The notes under the pieces are model-generated. The model searched no databases and had not been told where the DNA came from. It was given only the letters and a program-made list of their open reading frames with translations. A stretch of 11,661 nt of DNA from Chloroflexota bacterium (GTDB taxonomy: Bacteria > Chloroflexota > Dehalococcoidia > Lucifugimonadales > CATQGZ01), in contig JAQBTI010000048.1 in assembly GCA_027624995.1 (NCBI GenBank), positions 1-11,661 on the forward strand. Reading direction: 5' to 3'. A program made the position numbers and the translations under genes. Of this stretch, positions 6,385 through 11,661 are shown piece after piece; the stretch's first letter is position 1, and each line of letters starts with the position of its first letter.

Positions 6385-7614
6385 TTGTCCCATGTGAAGA
6401 GTCTACGTTGTCGCGGGTGCGGCAGCGATTACCCCGTAGAGCCCCTCAACGTCTGCGAATTCTGCTTCGGCCCCCTGGAAGTCAGCTACGACTACGACTC
6501 TATCGCCAGAAGCGTTACCAGGGAGAGCATCGAGAAGGGGCCCGCCACAATGTGGCGCTACGACGACTTCCTGCCCGTCGACCGCAAGGACGCCGTAGAC
6601 ATGGGCACCGGCTTCACGCCTCTGGTCCGGGCCAAGAACCTCGGCAGAATGCTCGGGCTTGACCGCCTGTACATCAAGAACGACGCCGTCAATCCGACGT
6701 ACTCCTTCAAGGACAGGCCCGTCTCGGTCACTACTACGAAGGCGCTCGAGTTCGAGTTCGAGGTGCTGGCCTGCGTCTCGACCGGCAACCTGATGGGCTC
6801 GGTCGCGGCCCACGGCGCCAGGGCCGGCATGAAGACGATCGTCTTCTTTCCGGCGTCGCTGGAAAAGGGCAAGATAGTCGGCGCTGCCGTCTACGGCCCA
6901 ACGCTCGTGGCCCTCGAGGGGACGTACGACGATGCCAACCGGTTCTGCAGCGAGCTCGCCGACAACAACCGCTGGGCCTTCGTCAACATCAATATGCGCC
7001 CGTACTATGCCGAAGGAAGCAAGACCCTCGGCTACGAGGTAGTCGAACAGCTCGGATGGAAGGCGCCAGACCATTGCGTCGTCCCGGCCGCCTCAGGAGA
7101 ACTTCACACCAAGATATGGAAGGGCATCCAGGAGATGACCGACGTCGGGCTCATCGACCGGGCCAACACCAAGATGCACCTGGCGCAGCCTGAAGGCTCA
7201 TCGCCCATCGTTGAGGCCTTCCGCATGGGCAGCAAACAGGTCCGGCCGGTCAAGCCGGACACGATCGCCAAGTCGCTGGCAATCGGCAACCCGGCCGCGG
7301 GGCCCTTCGCCCTCGAAACCCTCGCCGCCACGGGCGGCACAGCAGTCGCAGCGTTGGAGGAAGAGATCGAGGAAGGCATACGGCTCCTGGCCGAGACTGA
7401 AGGCATCTTTACGGAGACCGCCGGAGGCGTCGTAATCTCTGGACTGCGCCGACTGGTCAATGAAGGCAAGATCGGGCGGGACGAGGTCACCGTCGCATAC
7501 GTGACCGGAAACGGCTTCAAGACAATAGAGGTTGTTGAGGGCAATGTTCGGCCTGTCCATTCGGCTCCCAATCTCGATTCGTTCGAGGCCGCGATGGAGG
7601 CCCACGGAGCCTGA
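6385..7614 (+). CDS. thrC: Threonine synthase
   Basis: This PLP enzyme of fold type II converts O-phosphohomoserine to threonine and phosphate, the last step of threonine synthesis, in the cytoplasm. The TTG start at 6385 is set by GGAGGAG (6372-6378), six bases upstream. The 409-residue protein opens with a zinc-ribbon-like module with cysteines at 9, 12, 24 and 27. Lys109 in N-P-T-Y-S-F-K-D is the expected PLP lysine; V-S-T-G-N-L-M-G is the substrate loop; R-P-Y-Y-A-E-G-S-K-T-L-G-Y-E and V-P-A-A-S-G-E-L-H-T-K-I are typical of the cyanobacterial/actinobacterial-type subfamily; E-G-I-F-T-E-T-A-G-G and Y-V-T-G-N-G-F-K-T close the fold. The length fits the family. It heads a plus-strand series with a NIL-domain protein 15 bases downstream and a CysO-like sulfur carrier after that. 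The family call is firm; a side role in homocysteine formation is only a hypothesis from the neighbours. Confidence 0.95.
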   Translation: MSHVKSLRCRGCGSDYPVEPLNVCEFCFGPLEVSYDYDSIARSVTRESIEKGPATMWRYDDFLPVDRKDAVDMGTGFTPLVRAKNLGRMLGLDRLYIKNDAVNPTYSFKDRPVSVTTTKALEFEFEVLACVSTGNLMGSVAAHGARAGMKTIVFFPASLEKGKIVGAAVYGPTLVALEGTYDDANRFCSELADNNRWAFVNINMRPYYAEGSKTLGYEVVEQLGWKAPDHCVVPAASGELHTKIWKGIQEMTDVGLIDRANTKMHLAQPEGSSPIVEAFRMGSKQVRPVKPDTIAKSLAIGNPAAGPFALETLAATGGTAVAALEEEIEEGIRLLAETEGIFTETAGGVVISGLRRLVNEGKIGRDEVTVAYVTGNGFKTIEVVEGNVRPVHSAPNLDSFEAAMEAHGA

Positions 7615-7629
7615 TCAGGAAGGTTCGCA

Positions 7630-7872
7630 ATGTCCAGCAGGCGCGTCAGATTCACCTTCCCTCAGAAGTTGATCCCCATCCCAGTGGTATATGAACTGGG
7701 CAAGAAGTTCGAAATCGTCACGAACATTCGGCGAGCCGACGTCCGCGAGGACATGGGATGGGTAGTCCTTGAGCTCGAGGGGGACGAGGCCGAAATAAAG
7801 AACGGGCTCGAATGGGTCGCCTCAACCGGTGTCAGAATCGACCCGGTCGTCGGCGATGTCGTCGAGGGATAA
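7630..7872 (+). CDS. Stand-alone NIL-domain protein
   Basis: An 80-residue protein starting at ATG 7630, with AGGAAGG (7617-7623) six bases upstream and only 15 bases after the thrC stop, so it is almost surely co-transcribed. Nearly the whole protein is one NIL domain: V-R-F-T-F-P at 6-11, I-P-V-V-Y-E-L-G at 17-24, F-E-I-V-T-N-I-R-R-A-D-V at 28-38, G-W-V-V-L-E-L-E-G at 43-51 and a final G-V-R-I-D-P-V. NIL is the ACT-like ligand-binding domain best known from the C-terminus of the methionine-importer ATPase MetN, where it binds methionine. It also occurs next to ferredoxin domains in homocysteine-forming systems. Here it may sense methionine or support a sulfur-transfer complex; neither is shown by the sequence alone. 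Confidence 0.88.
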   Translation: MSSRRVRFTFPQKLIPIPVVYELGKKFEIVTNIRRADVREDMGWVVLELEGDEAEIKNGLEWVASTGVRIDPVVGDVVEG

Positions 7873-7973
7873 CCCTCGTTCGTCAAATGGCGCATCTAAT
7901 CTTCACAGTCCCATCGATGCCCTGGGCGGATTGACAGCCCGCTTACAATCTAACCAACTTGATCAGACCAACA

Positions 7974-7991
7974 CAGGGCGATGACGCCCTG
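7974..7991 (+). promoter_or_regulatory. Perfect hairpin in the leader of the sulfur-carrier gene
   Basis: CAGGGCG (7974-7980), loop ATGA, CGCCCTG (7985-7991): a 7-bp perfect stem with a four-base loop, ending 12 bases before the ribosome-binding site at 8004-8010. It could stabilise a processed mRNA end or serve as an operator. The 144-bp gap 7873-8016 contains no gene. Confidence 0.4.
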
Positions 7992-8016
7992 CCCGACCCG
8001 CCGAAGGAGGCAGTTA

Positions 8017-8292
8017 ATGAGCGTGACGGTAAGAATTCCAACCCCGATACGTCGTGTGACCAATGGCGAGGACAGGGTCGCCGTCGACGCCGAGACCCTC
8101 CAGGGCGTCATTCAGGCGATGGAGGACCAGTATCCCGGCGTGAAGGCCCGCCTGTGCGACGACCAGGGCGAGATCCGCAACTTCGTCAACATCTACATCA
8201 ACGGTGAGGATGTCCGGTTCTTGGAGGGACTCGGAAGCTCGACCAAGTCCGGCGACGAGATCAGCATCGTACCGGCCGTCGCGGGCGGCTAG
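8017..8292 (+). CDS. CysO-like sulfur carrier protein (ThiS/MoaD, ubiquitin fold)
   Basis: The start is ATG 8017, with a perfect AAGGAGG (8004-8010) six bases upstream; the ATG at 7981 in the same frame has no such site and sits in a hairpin loop. The 91-residue protein has the features of Mycobacterium tuberculosis CysO: V-T-V-R-I-P-T at 3-9, F-V-N-I-Y-I-N-G-E-D-V-R-F-L-E-G-L around 55-71, and the C-terminal I-V-P-A-V-A-G-G. In CysO the terminal glycine is made into a thiocarboxylate that hands sulfur to a PLP enzyme (CysM) to form cysteine, and the JAMM peptidase Mec releases it. Neither a CysM nor a Mec homologue lies in this window; the nearest PLP enzyme is threonine synthase, two genes upstream. 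A moderate gap (144 bp) with its own hairpin separates it from the NIL gene. Family call firm; which enzyme it serves is open. Confidence 0.92.
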   Translation: MSVTVRIPTPIRRVTNGEDRVAVDAETLQGVIQAMEDQYPGVKARLCDDQGEIRNFVNIYINGEDVRFLEGLGSSTKSGDEISIVPAVAGG

Positions 8293-8331
8293 CCCGACCA
8301 CGTCACACTGAAAACCACACAGGTAGGTCCG

Positions 8332-8943
8332 ATGAAGCTAACGCTGACTGAAGATGGACCGTACATCGTCGAAGGCGATTTCCGCCTTCTGGACACGAAG
8401 AAGAAGCTCGTCCAGACGGGCGAGACCGCCGAGCTCTGCCGCTGCGGCAAATCGGGGACCAGCCCCCTCTGCGACCGGGAAAGCTGTGACACTCAGTTCG
8501 GCGCGGACGGAGACGGCGCACCGCCCCAATGGCGGCGTTATAAGGGCACCAACATCGATGTCAGCTATTCGGCCCGCATATGTATCCACGACGGAGCTTG
8601 CACCTTCGGAGCTCCCGAGGTCTTCGATCCCAGAAAACGACCTTGGGCCGACCCAAAGGAATCCGACGCCGAAGGGATCGCAGCGGTAGTCCGCCGATGC
8701 CCCAGCGGCGCTCTCATATACGACCGGCTGGACGGCGGACCGCAGGAACAGCCCGAGCAGCCTGGCACTATTCGGGCCACTCGCGACGGCCCTTTCTACC
8801 TGAGCGGCGAGATCGAGATTGAGACGGCCACCGGCCAGGAGCTCTTCCAAGGGCCACGCGCGTCCCTCTGTCGTTGCGGCGCATCTCGGAACAAGCCGTT
8901 CTGCGATGAAAATCACAACATGGTGCAGTTCAAGGACCCGTAG
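8332..8943 (+). CDS. CDGSH - Fer4_19 - CDGSH iron-sulfur protein
   Basis: A 203-residue protein from ATG 8332 (AGGTAGG at 8321-8327), 39 bases after the sulfur-carrier stop, so likely co-transcribed. Three iron-sulfur modules are visible. The C-terminal one is a complete CDGSH motif (C180-R-C182-G...P-F-C191-D-E-N-H195), expected to hold a 2Fe-2S cluster with three Cys and one His. The N-terminal one (C36-R-C38-G...P-L-C47-D-R-E-S51-C52) lacks the histidine; Ser51 is at its place with Cys52 next. The middle (about 76-130) resembles the divergent Fer4_19 ferredoxin: Cys84, Cys90 and Cys123 in R-C-P-S-G-A-L. Such proteins are soluble electron carriers or cluster donors of mostly unknown partners. 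Its position suggests redox support for the sulfur chemistry upstream, but that is inference only. Confidence 0.88.
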   Translation: MKLTLTEDGPYIVEGDFRLLDTKKKLVQTGETAELCRCGKSGTSPLCDRESCDTQFGADGDGAPPQWRRYKGTNIDVSYSARICIHDGACTFGAPEVFDPRKRPWADPKESDAEGIAAVVRRCPSGALIYDRLDGGPQEQPEQPGTIRATRDGPFYLSGEIEIETATGQELFQGPRASLCRCGASRNKPFCDENHNMVQFKDP

Positions 8944-8980
8944 TCCTCGTTCCCTGATCCCGATGGCCGGGAGTTACGAA

Positions 8981-9228
8981 ATGTCAGACGCAGACATGCT
9001 AGGCGGAATCTGGCTCTTCTCAGGTGTCAGTAAGGACGACCTACAGAAGCTAGCCGCTTTCCCAGTTGGAACCGCGACACCATCATCAACATGACATTCT
9101 CGCCTCCCGTAGCGCTTCTGGGCCTGCTGGCCGAGAATCCTCTCGTCGTTGCGGTCTCGGAGGAGCCTACGCCAGAGCCTGGAGTGCCCGACTCAAAACG
9201 GCTTCGCGTGATCCTGGGAACGGCTTGA
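8981..9228 (+). pseudogene. Remnant of a Crp/Fnr-type cyclic-nucleotide-binding gene
   Basis: This fills the 304-bp gap 8944-9247. ATG 8981 has a good GGGAG (8969-8973) seven bases upstream and starts M-S-D-A-D-M-L...L-F-S-G-V-S-K-D-D-L-Q-K-L-A-A-F, which matches how cNMP-binding domains begin (L-F-x-G-L-S-x-x-x-L-x-x-L-A). The frame ends at 9094 after 37 residues. In the next frame, the sequence from about 9052 reads S-R-F-P-S-W-N-R-D-T-I-I-N, which is how the first strand of the domain would continue, so a frameshift near 9045-9055 is likely. After that the frame continues to a stop at 9226-9228 with L-L-G-L-L-A-E-N-P-L-V-V-A-V and a proline-rich stretch that no longer looks like the family. 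The rest of the regulator, including its DNA-binding part, is absent. It could instead be a short real peptide. Confidence 0.45.
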
Positions 9229-9247
9229 GTCATACTACCGCCGGAGC

Positions 9248-9850
9248 TTGAATCAGCGAGCAAAGGTTGCAGCCGGCGTCGCCGGGGTGGTCCTAATTGC
9301 TACCTTCCTCGGCCTGATGGGCTGGGCCCTCGCGAACCAGGAGCCGGTCACCGGCCGAAGTGGCGTCACCCGCCTCCACAAGGCTGCGCCGCCCATTTCA
9401 CTCGACCTCTTCGACGGTGGCACGCTCGACATCTCTCAAGACGCGGGACGACCGATCGTAGTAAATTTTTGGGCCTCTTGGTGCCCTCCGTGCCGCGACG
9501 AGGCCCGATTGCTCGAGAGGACATGGCGGAAATACCGCGAGGAGGGCGTCCTGTTTGTCGGGGTGGATATTCAGGACACCGAAGCCGAGGCGACCGCATA
9601 CGTCAGAGAGTTCGACATCACCTACCCTAACGGACTCGACCGCGATGGCAAGATCAGCATCGACTACGGTGTGATCGGACTCCCGGTCACCTTCTTCATA
9701 GACGGGGCGGGAATTGTCCAGAAACGGTGGGTGGGCGCCATCGACGGCGCTACGCTCGAAAGCTGGCTGGGCGAACTGGTCGCCGGCACTGCACACCAGG
9801 GCAATTCGGAAGGCCAAGACCTGGACCGCTTCTTTGAGCTCGGGAAGTAG
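9248..9850 (+). CDS. Membrane-anchored TlpA/CcmG-type thiol-disulfide oxidoreductase
   Basis: A 200-residue protein. The start is TTG 9248, the only start codon between an in-frame stop at 9209-9211 and the membrane helix; the upstream GGAG (9243-9246) is too close to be ideal, so the start is less certain than the gene. Residues 7-28 form one hydrophobic helix, a signal anchor holding the domain outside the membrane. The thioredoxin fold follows: A-P-P-I-S-L-D-L-F at 47-55, then N-F-W-A-S-W-C-P-P-C with Cys79 and Cys82, and the cis-proline in G-L-P146-V-T-F-F-I-D. The WCPPC motif with this layout is typical of the TlpA/ResA/CcmG group, which reduce disulfides of apocytochromes c or other exported proteins. 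No cytochrome-assembly gene is next to it here. It has a C-terminal extension of about 20 residues, hydrophilic, of no known role. Confidence 0.9.
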   Translation: MNQRAKVAAGVAGVVLIATFLGLMGWALANQEPVTGRSGVTRLHKAAPPISLDLFDGGTLDISQDAGRPIVVNFWASWCPPCRDEARLLERTWRKYREEGVLFVGVDIQDTEAEATAYVREFDITYPNGLDRDGKISIDYGVIGLPVTFFIDGAGIVQKRWVGAIDGATLESWLGELVAGTAHQGNSEGQDLDRFFELGK

Positions 9851-9891
9851 CCTTAGTCTTCTCCCCTTGGAGAGAGAGAAGACTAAGGCTA
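9848..9891. terminator. Perfect 16-bp inverted repeat overlapping the stop codon
   Basis: Arms at 9848-9863 and 9876-9891 (TAGCCTTAGTCTTCTC and its exact complement) surround a 12-base loop. The left arm begins with the TAG stop of the thioredoxin gene. There is no T-run on either side, so it may be a transcript-end stabiliser or a dispersed palindromic repeat rather than a classical terminator. It lies between two convergent genes. Confidence 0.65.
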
Positions 9892-9972
9892 GGGGCTCTT
9901 GTCCGAGAGGACGCTGCCCTTCGCGGACCGAAACCCCCGATCCAACCTTCCCAGAGGGAGAAGGGGCGAGAC
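9892..9972. other. Structured intergenic spacer between convergent genes
   Basis: No gene is seen. GTCCG (9901-9905) can pair with CGGAC (9927-9931), with GGGG just before and CCCC just after also able to pair, forming one long interrupted hairpin. A second imperfect hairpin is CCTTCCC/GGG-A-GAAGG around 9947-9966. Neither has a T-run. The region looks like repeat-type intergenic sequence. Confidence 0.35.
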
Positions 9973-11607
9973 CTAAATTTCGGGATACCGCGAGAAGTCG
10001 TACCCCTCTTTAACGATGACCTCGACCAGGGCGGGCTGCCCTGTCTTGGTGGCATCAACGGCTTTGTTGAAGACTGACAAGAACTCGTCTGGCTTCTCGA
10101 CCCGCTCCGACCACGCGCCCAGAGACCTGGCCAAGTCACTGTAGTTCCCGCCCAAGTACAGGTGCTTCTCGGCCGCCTCCGGCATCGAGTCCCGTTCAAT
10201 CGCCATGGCCCCGTTGTTGAAGACGATGGTTAGAATCCCGATCCTGTTCCTGGCCGCGGTCTCGATATCCATTCCAACCATGCCGATAGCTGCATCGCCC
10301 ATCACGTTGATGCAGAGTTTCTCCGGCTCTGCCAGCTTCGCCCCCATGATGATACCCAGGCCGTACCCAAGCTGCGTCGACTTGCCCCAGCCCATGTAGG
10401 TCCGCGGCGCCACCGTCTCCCAGAACGGCACCAGTTGCTCGCGCGGGCTCCCGGAGTCATGAGTGATGATTGTGTTGCGCCTGTCCACCGTCCGTAGCAT
10501 GTCCCATATCACGCGGTACTGATTGATCGGGACCTCGTCCGAGGTAAGCTGGGGCATCCACTCGTCCAACCACTCCTTCTTAATTGCCGCGATCTCCTCG
10601 GCGACCTCGCTGTTTTGCCTGCCCTGCCCGTTGGTCCGGCTCTTCACCTCGTCGATCAGCGCCCGGAGAACTAACTTGGCGTCGCCGATTGCCGCGTGGG
10701 TGGCTGTCTGGTCCTTGTTCACGTCCGCGGGGTCGTTGGTGGAGTGCAGTATGACCTTGCCTCCAGGGACCTGAGGCCCGAAGCCGGTCTTCGTAAAACT
10801 GGTCCCGATGCCGAATATCACGTCCGCCTTCTTGAGGAAGTGGAACGCGCCCTTCTGGCCGGACCGCATGGCTGCGCCAATTGACAGAGGATGGTTCTCC
10901 GGAAAGCCGCTCTTCCCGACCATCGTCGTCAGGACGGGCAACTGGAGCAACTCGGCGAGCTCCACGAGTTCGTCAGTCGCCTCCGCGTACAGGATACCCT
11001 GGCCTGCGTGGATCATCGGGTCATTGGCATTCAACAGAGCCTCGGCGATAGCTCCGATATCTGCGGGGTCCGGGGCGGTCTTGTTGCCGACCACCGGCGT
11101 GTATTCCAACTCGTCGCCGTACTCCGCGTCCCAAAGGTCTCGCGGGATCTCCAGAAGAACAGGACCGCCCTTGCCTGTCCGGAGCTGGTAGAAAGCCCTC
11201 CGCATCAACTCCGGGATGCGGTCCATCCGGTTGATCTGTGCTCCCCATTTCGTGACGGTCCGGTAGCTCTCTACGGAGTCGTACTCTGGACTGATGTATG
11301 CCCTATCGGTGCCCACCCCACCCGGCAGGAGCAGCAACGGCACATTGTCTCCGAACGCTTGCGCGGCTCCCGGATAGGCATTCTCCGCCCCCGGCCCCTG
11401 CTGCATCGTGAACACGCCTAGCCGCTTACCGTTGATTGTGCGGCTGAAGCCATCCGCGATACCCATACCTACCCTCTCCTGCCGGCACAGGATTGGCTTA
11501 ATGCCGATTCGAGCGCATTCCTCGATCAGCGGCTGCTGTGGGAACACGAATAGATACTCGGCCCCCTCTCGTTTCAGGATCTCGGCCACGGCGCTGACGC
11601 CTCGCAT
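9973..11607 (-). CDS. Thiamine-diphosphate enzyme of the acetolactate synthase superfamily
   Basis: The start is ATG 11607, supported by AGGAGG seven bases upstream. The 544-residue protein has the three-domain layout of pyruvate-oxidase-type ThDP enzymes: an N-terminal pyrimidine-binding domain with the activating glutamate (Glu44 in C-R-Q-E-R-V-G-M-G-I-A-D-G); a middle domain around 180-325 (A-G-Q-G-I at 201-205, D-V-I-F-G-I-G-T at 262-269); and a C-terminal pyrophosphate-binding domain with G-D-A (437-439) to N-N (464-465). The family acts on 2-oxo acids, by decarboxylation, carboligation or C-C cleavage. It is not an obvious ilvB: no ilvN or ilvC is next to it, the N-terminal F-P-Q-Q-P-L-I-E-E is not the usual G-V-P-G-G, and the GDG-type motif reads GDA. 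So a specialised role (oxalyl-CoA-, sulfopyruvate- or benzoylformate-type reaction) is possible. Cytoplasmic. Family sure; substrate unknown. Confidence 0.92.
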   Translation of the reverse strand: MRGVSAVAEILKREGAEYLFVFPQQPLIEECARIGIKPILCRQERVGMGIADGFSRTINGKRLGVFTMQQGPGAENAYPGAAQAFGDNVPLLLLPGGVGTDRAYISPEYDSVESYRTVTKWGAQINRMDRIPELMRRAFYQLRTGKGGPVLLEIPRDLWDAEYGDELEYTPVVGNKTAPDPADIGAIAEALLNANDPMIHAGQGILYAEATDELVELAELLQLPVLTTMVGKSGFPENHPLSIGAAMRSGQKGAFHFLKKADVIFGIGTSFTKTGFGPQVPGGKVILHSTNDPADVNKDQTATHAAIGDAKLVLRALIDEVKSRTNGQGRQNSEVAEEIAAIKKEWLDEWMPQLTSDEVPINQYRVIWDMLRTVDRRNTIITHDSGSPREQLVPFWETVAPRTYMGWGKSTQLGYGLGIIMGAKLAEPEKLCINVMGDAAIGMVGMDIETAARNRIGILTIVFNNGAMAIERDSMPEAAEKHLYLGGNYSDLARSLGAWSERVEKPDEFLSVFNKAVDATKTGQPALVEVIVKEGYDFSRYPEI

Positions 11608-11661
11608 TCAGATGCCTCCTGTACTACTGATAATTGGTCTTGACGAAGCATACCGGCAAGC
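11608..11661 (-). promoter_or_regulatory. Upstream region of the ThDP-enzyme gene
   Basis: Besides the AGGAGG ribosome-binding site (plus-strand 11615-11620), the minus strand shows a weak promoter-like pair: TTGCCG (11659-11654) and AATTAT (11635-11630) with an 18-bp spacer, each four of six against consensus. The window ends here, so more cannot be judged. Confidence 0.3.

Noticed and set aside
6403..7074. Long open frame (223 codons) on the minus strand inside thrC
   Set aside because: It is antisense to well-conserved threonine synthase motifs, has no family resemblance and reflects codon bias of GC-rich DNA.
7104..7655. 183-codon minus-strand frame across the thrC end
   Set aside because: Serine/proline-rich mirror of thrC coding sequence, with no recognisable domain.
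7931..7949. TTGACA and TACAAT as a promoter for the sulfur-carrier gene
   Set aside because: The boxes are good but only 7 bp apart, far too close for a normal sigma70 promoter.
8338..8916. 192-codon minus-strand frame opposite the Fe-S protein gene
   Set aside because: The plus strand carries clear CDGSH and ferredoxin motifs; this is a shadow.
10891..11421. 176-codon plus-strand frame opposite the ThDP enzyme
   Set aside because: Antisense to conserved ThDP-enzyme sequence, without domain features.
1..11661. CRISPR array, tRNA, rRNA, transposase or prophage genes
   Set aside because: I saw no evenly spaced direct repeats, tRNA-like cloverleaf, rRNA sequence or mobile-element protein anywhere in the window.

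Overview
The window is GC-rich and densely coded, with bacterial-style ribosome-binding sites and GTG/TTG as well as ATG starts. Gene content suggests an uncultivated member of the Chloroflexota, possibly a Dehalococcoidia/SAR202-like lineage: a cyanobacterial/actinobacterial-type threonine synthase, a CysO-like sulfur carrier, an apiosidase-like glycoside hydrolase and an orphan acetolactate-synthase-like enzyme. This assignment is inferred from gene content; there is no rRNA or other marker here.

Left part (1-6181) is a carbohydrate and unknown-function region. A minus-strand conserved protein of unknown function (109-1524) carries an apparently foreign 76-residue tail that is antisense to what looks like a truncated membrane-protein gene (about 160-333, plus strand), so a rearrangement joint may lie near 331-342. 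Divergent from it is a plus-strand two-domain protein (1665-3320): an N-terminal carboxypeptidase-like (M14-type) fold that has lost its zinc motif, fused to a GH88/GH105-like unsaturated glucuronyl/galacturonyl hydrolase half. Convergent to that is a two-gene minus-strand operon: a DUF5060-DUF4038 glycoside hydrolase (GH140, apiosidase-like; 4559-6181) followed 29 bp later by an alpha/beta hydrolase (esterase-like; 3543-4529). None of these has a clear signal peptide, so imported oligosaccharides are probably processed in the cytoplasm. The convergent intergenic gap holds two related palindromes in opposite orientation.

Middle part (6182-8943) is an amino-acid/sulfur block on the plus strand: threonine synthase (thrC, TTG start) with a good sigma70-type promoter, a 12-bp palindrome at the predicted transcription start and a terminator-like hairpin in the leader; then a stand-alone NIL-domain protein, a CysO-like ubiquitin-fold sulfur carrier ending in Gly-Gly, and an iron-sulfur protein with two CDGSH-type modules around a Fer4_19-type ferredoxin domain. 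Together they suggest threonine/homocysteine metabolism linked to protein-bound sulfide, which is the most interesting functional hypothesis here.

Right part (8944-11661) begins with a decayed start of a Crp/Fnr-type cyclic-nucleotide-binding gene, then a membrane-anchored TlpA/CcmG-type thioredoxin (9248-9850) whose stop codon lies inside a perfect 16-bp inverted repeat. Convergent to it is a complete thiamine-diphosphate enzyme of the acetolactate synthase superfamily (9973-11607, minus). No tRNA, rRNA, CRISPR array, transposase or phage gene is visible.
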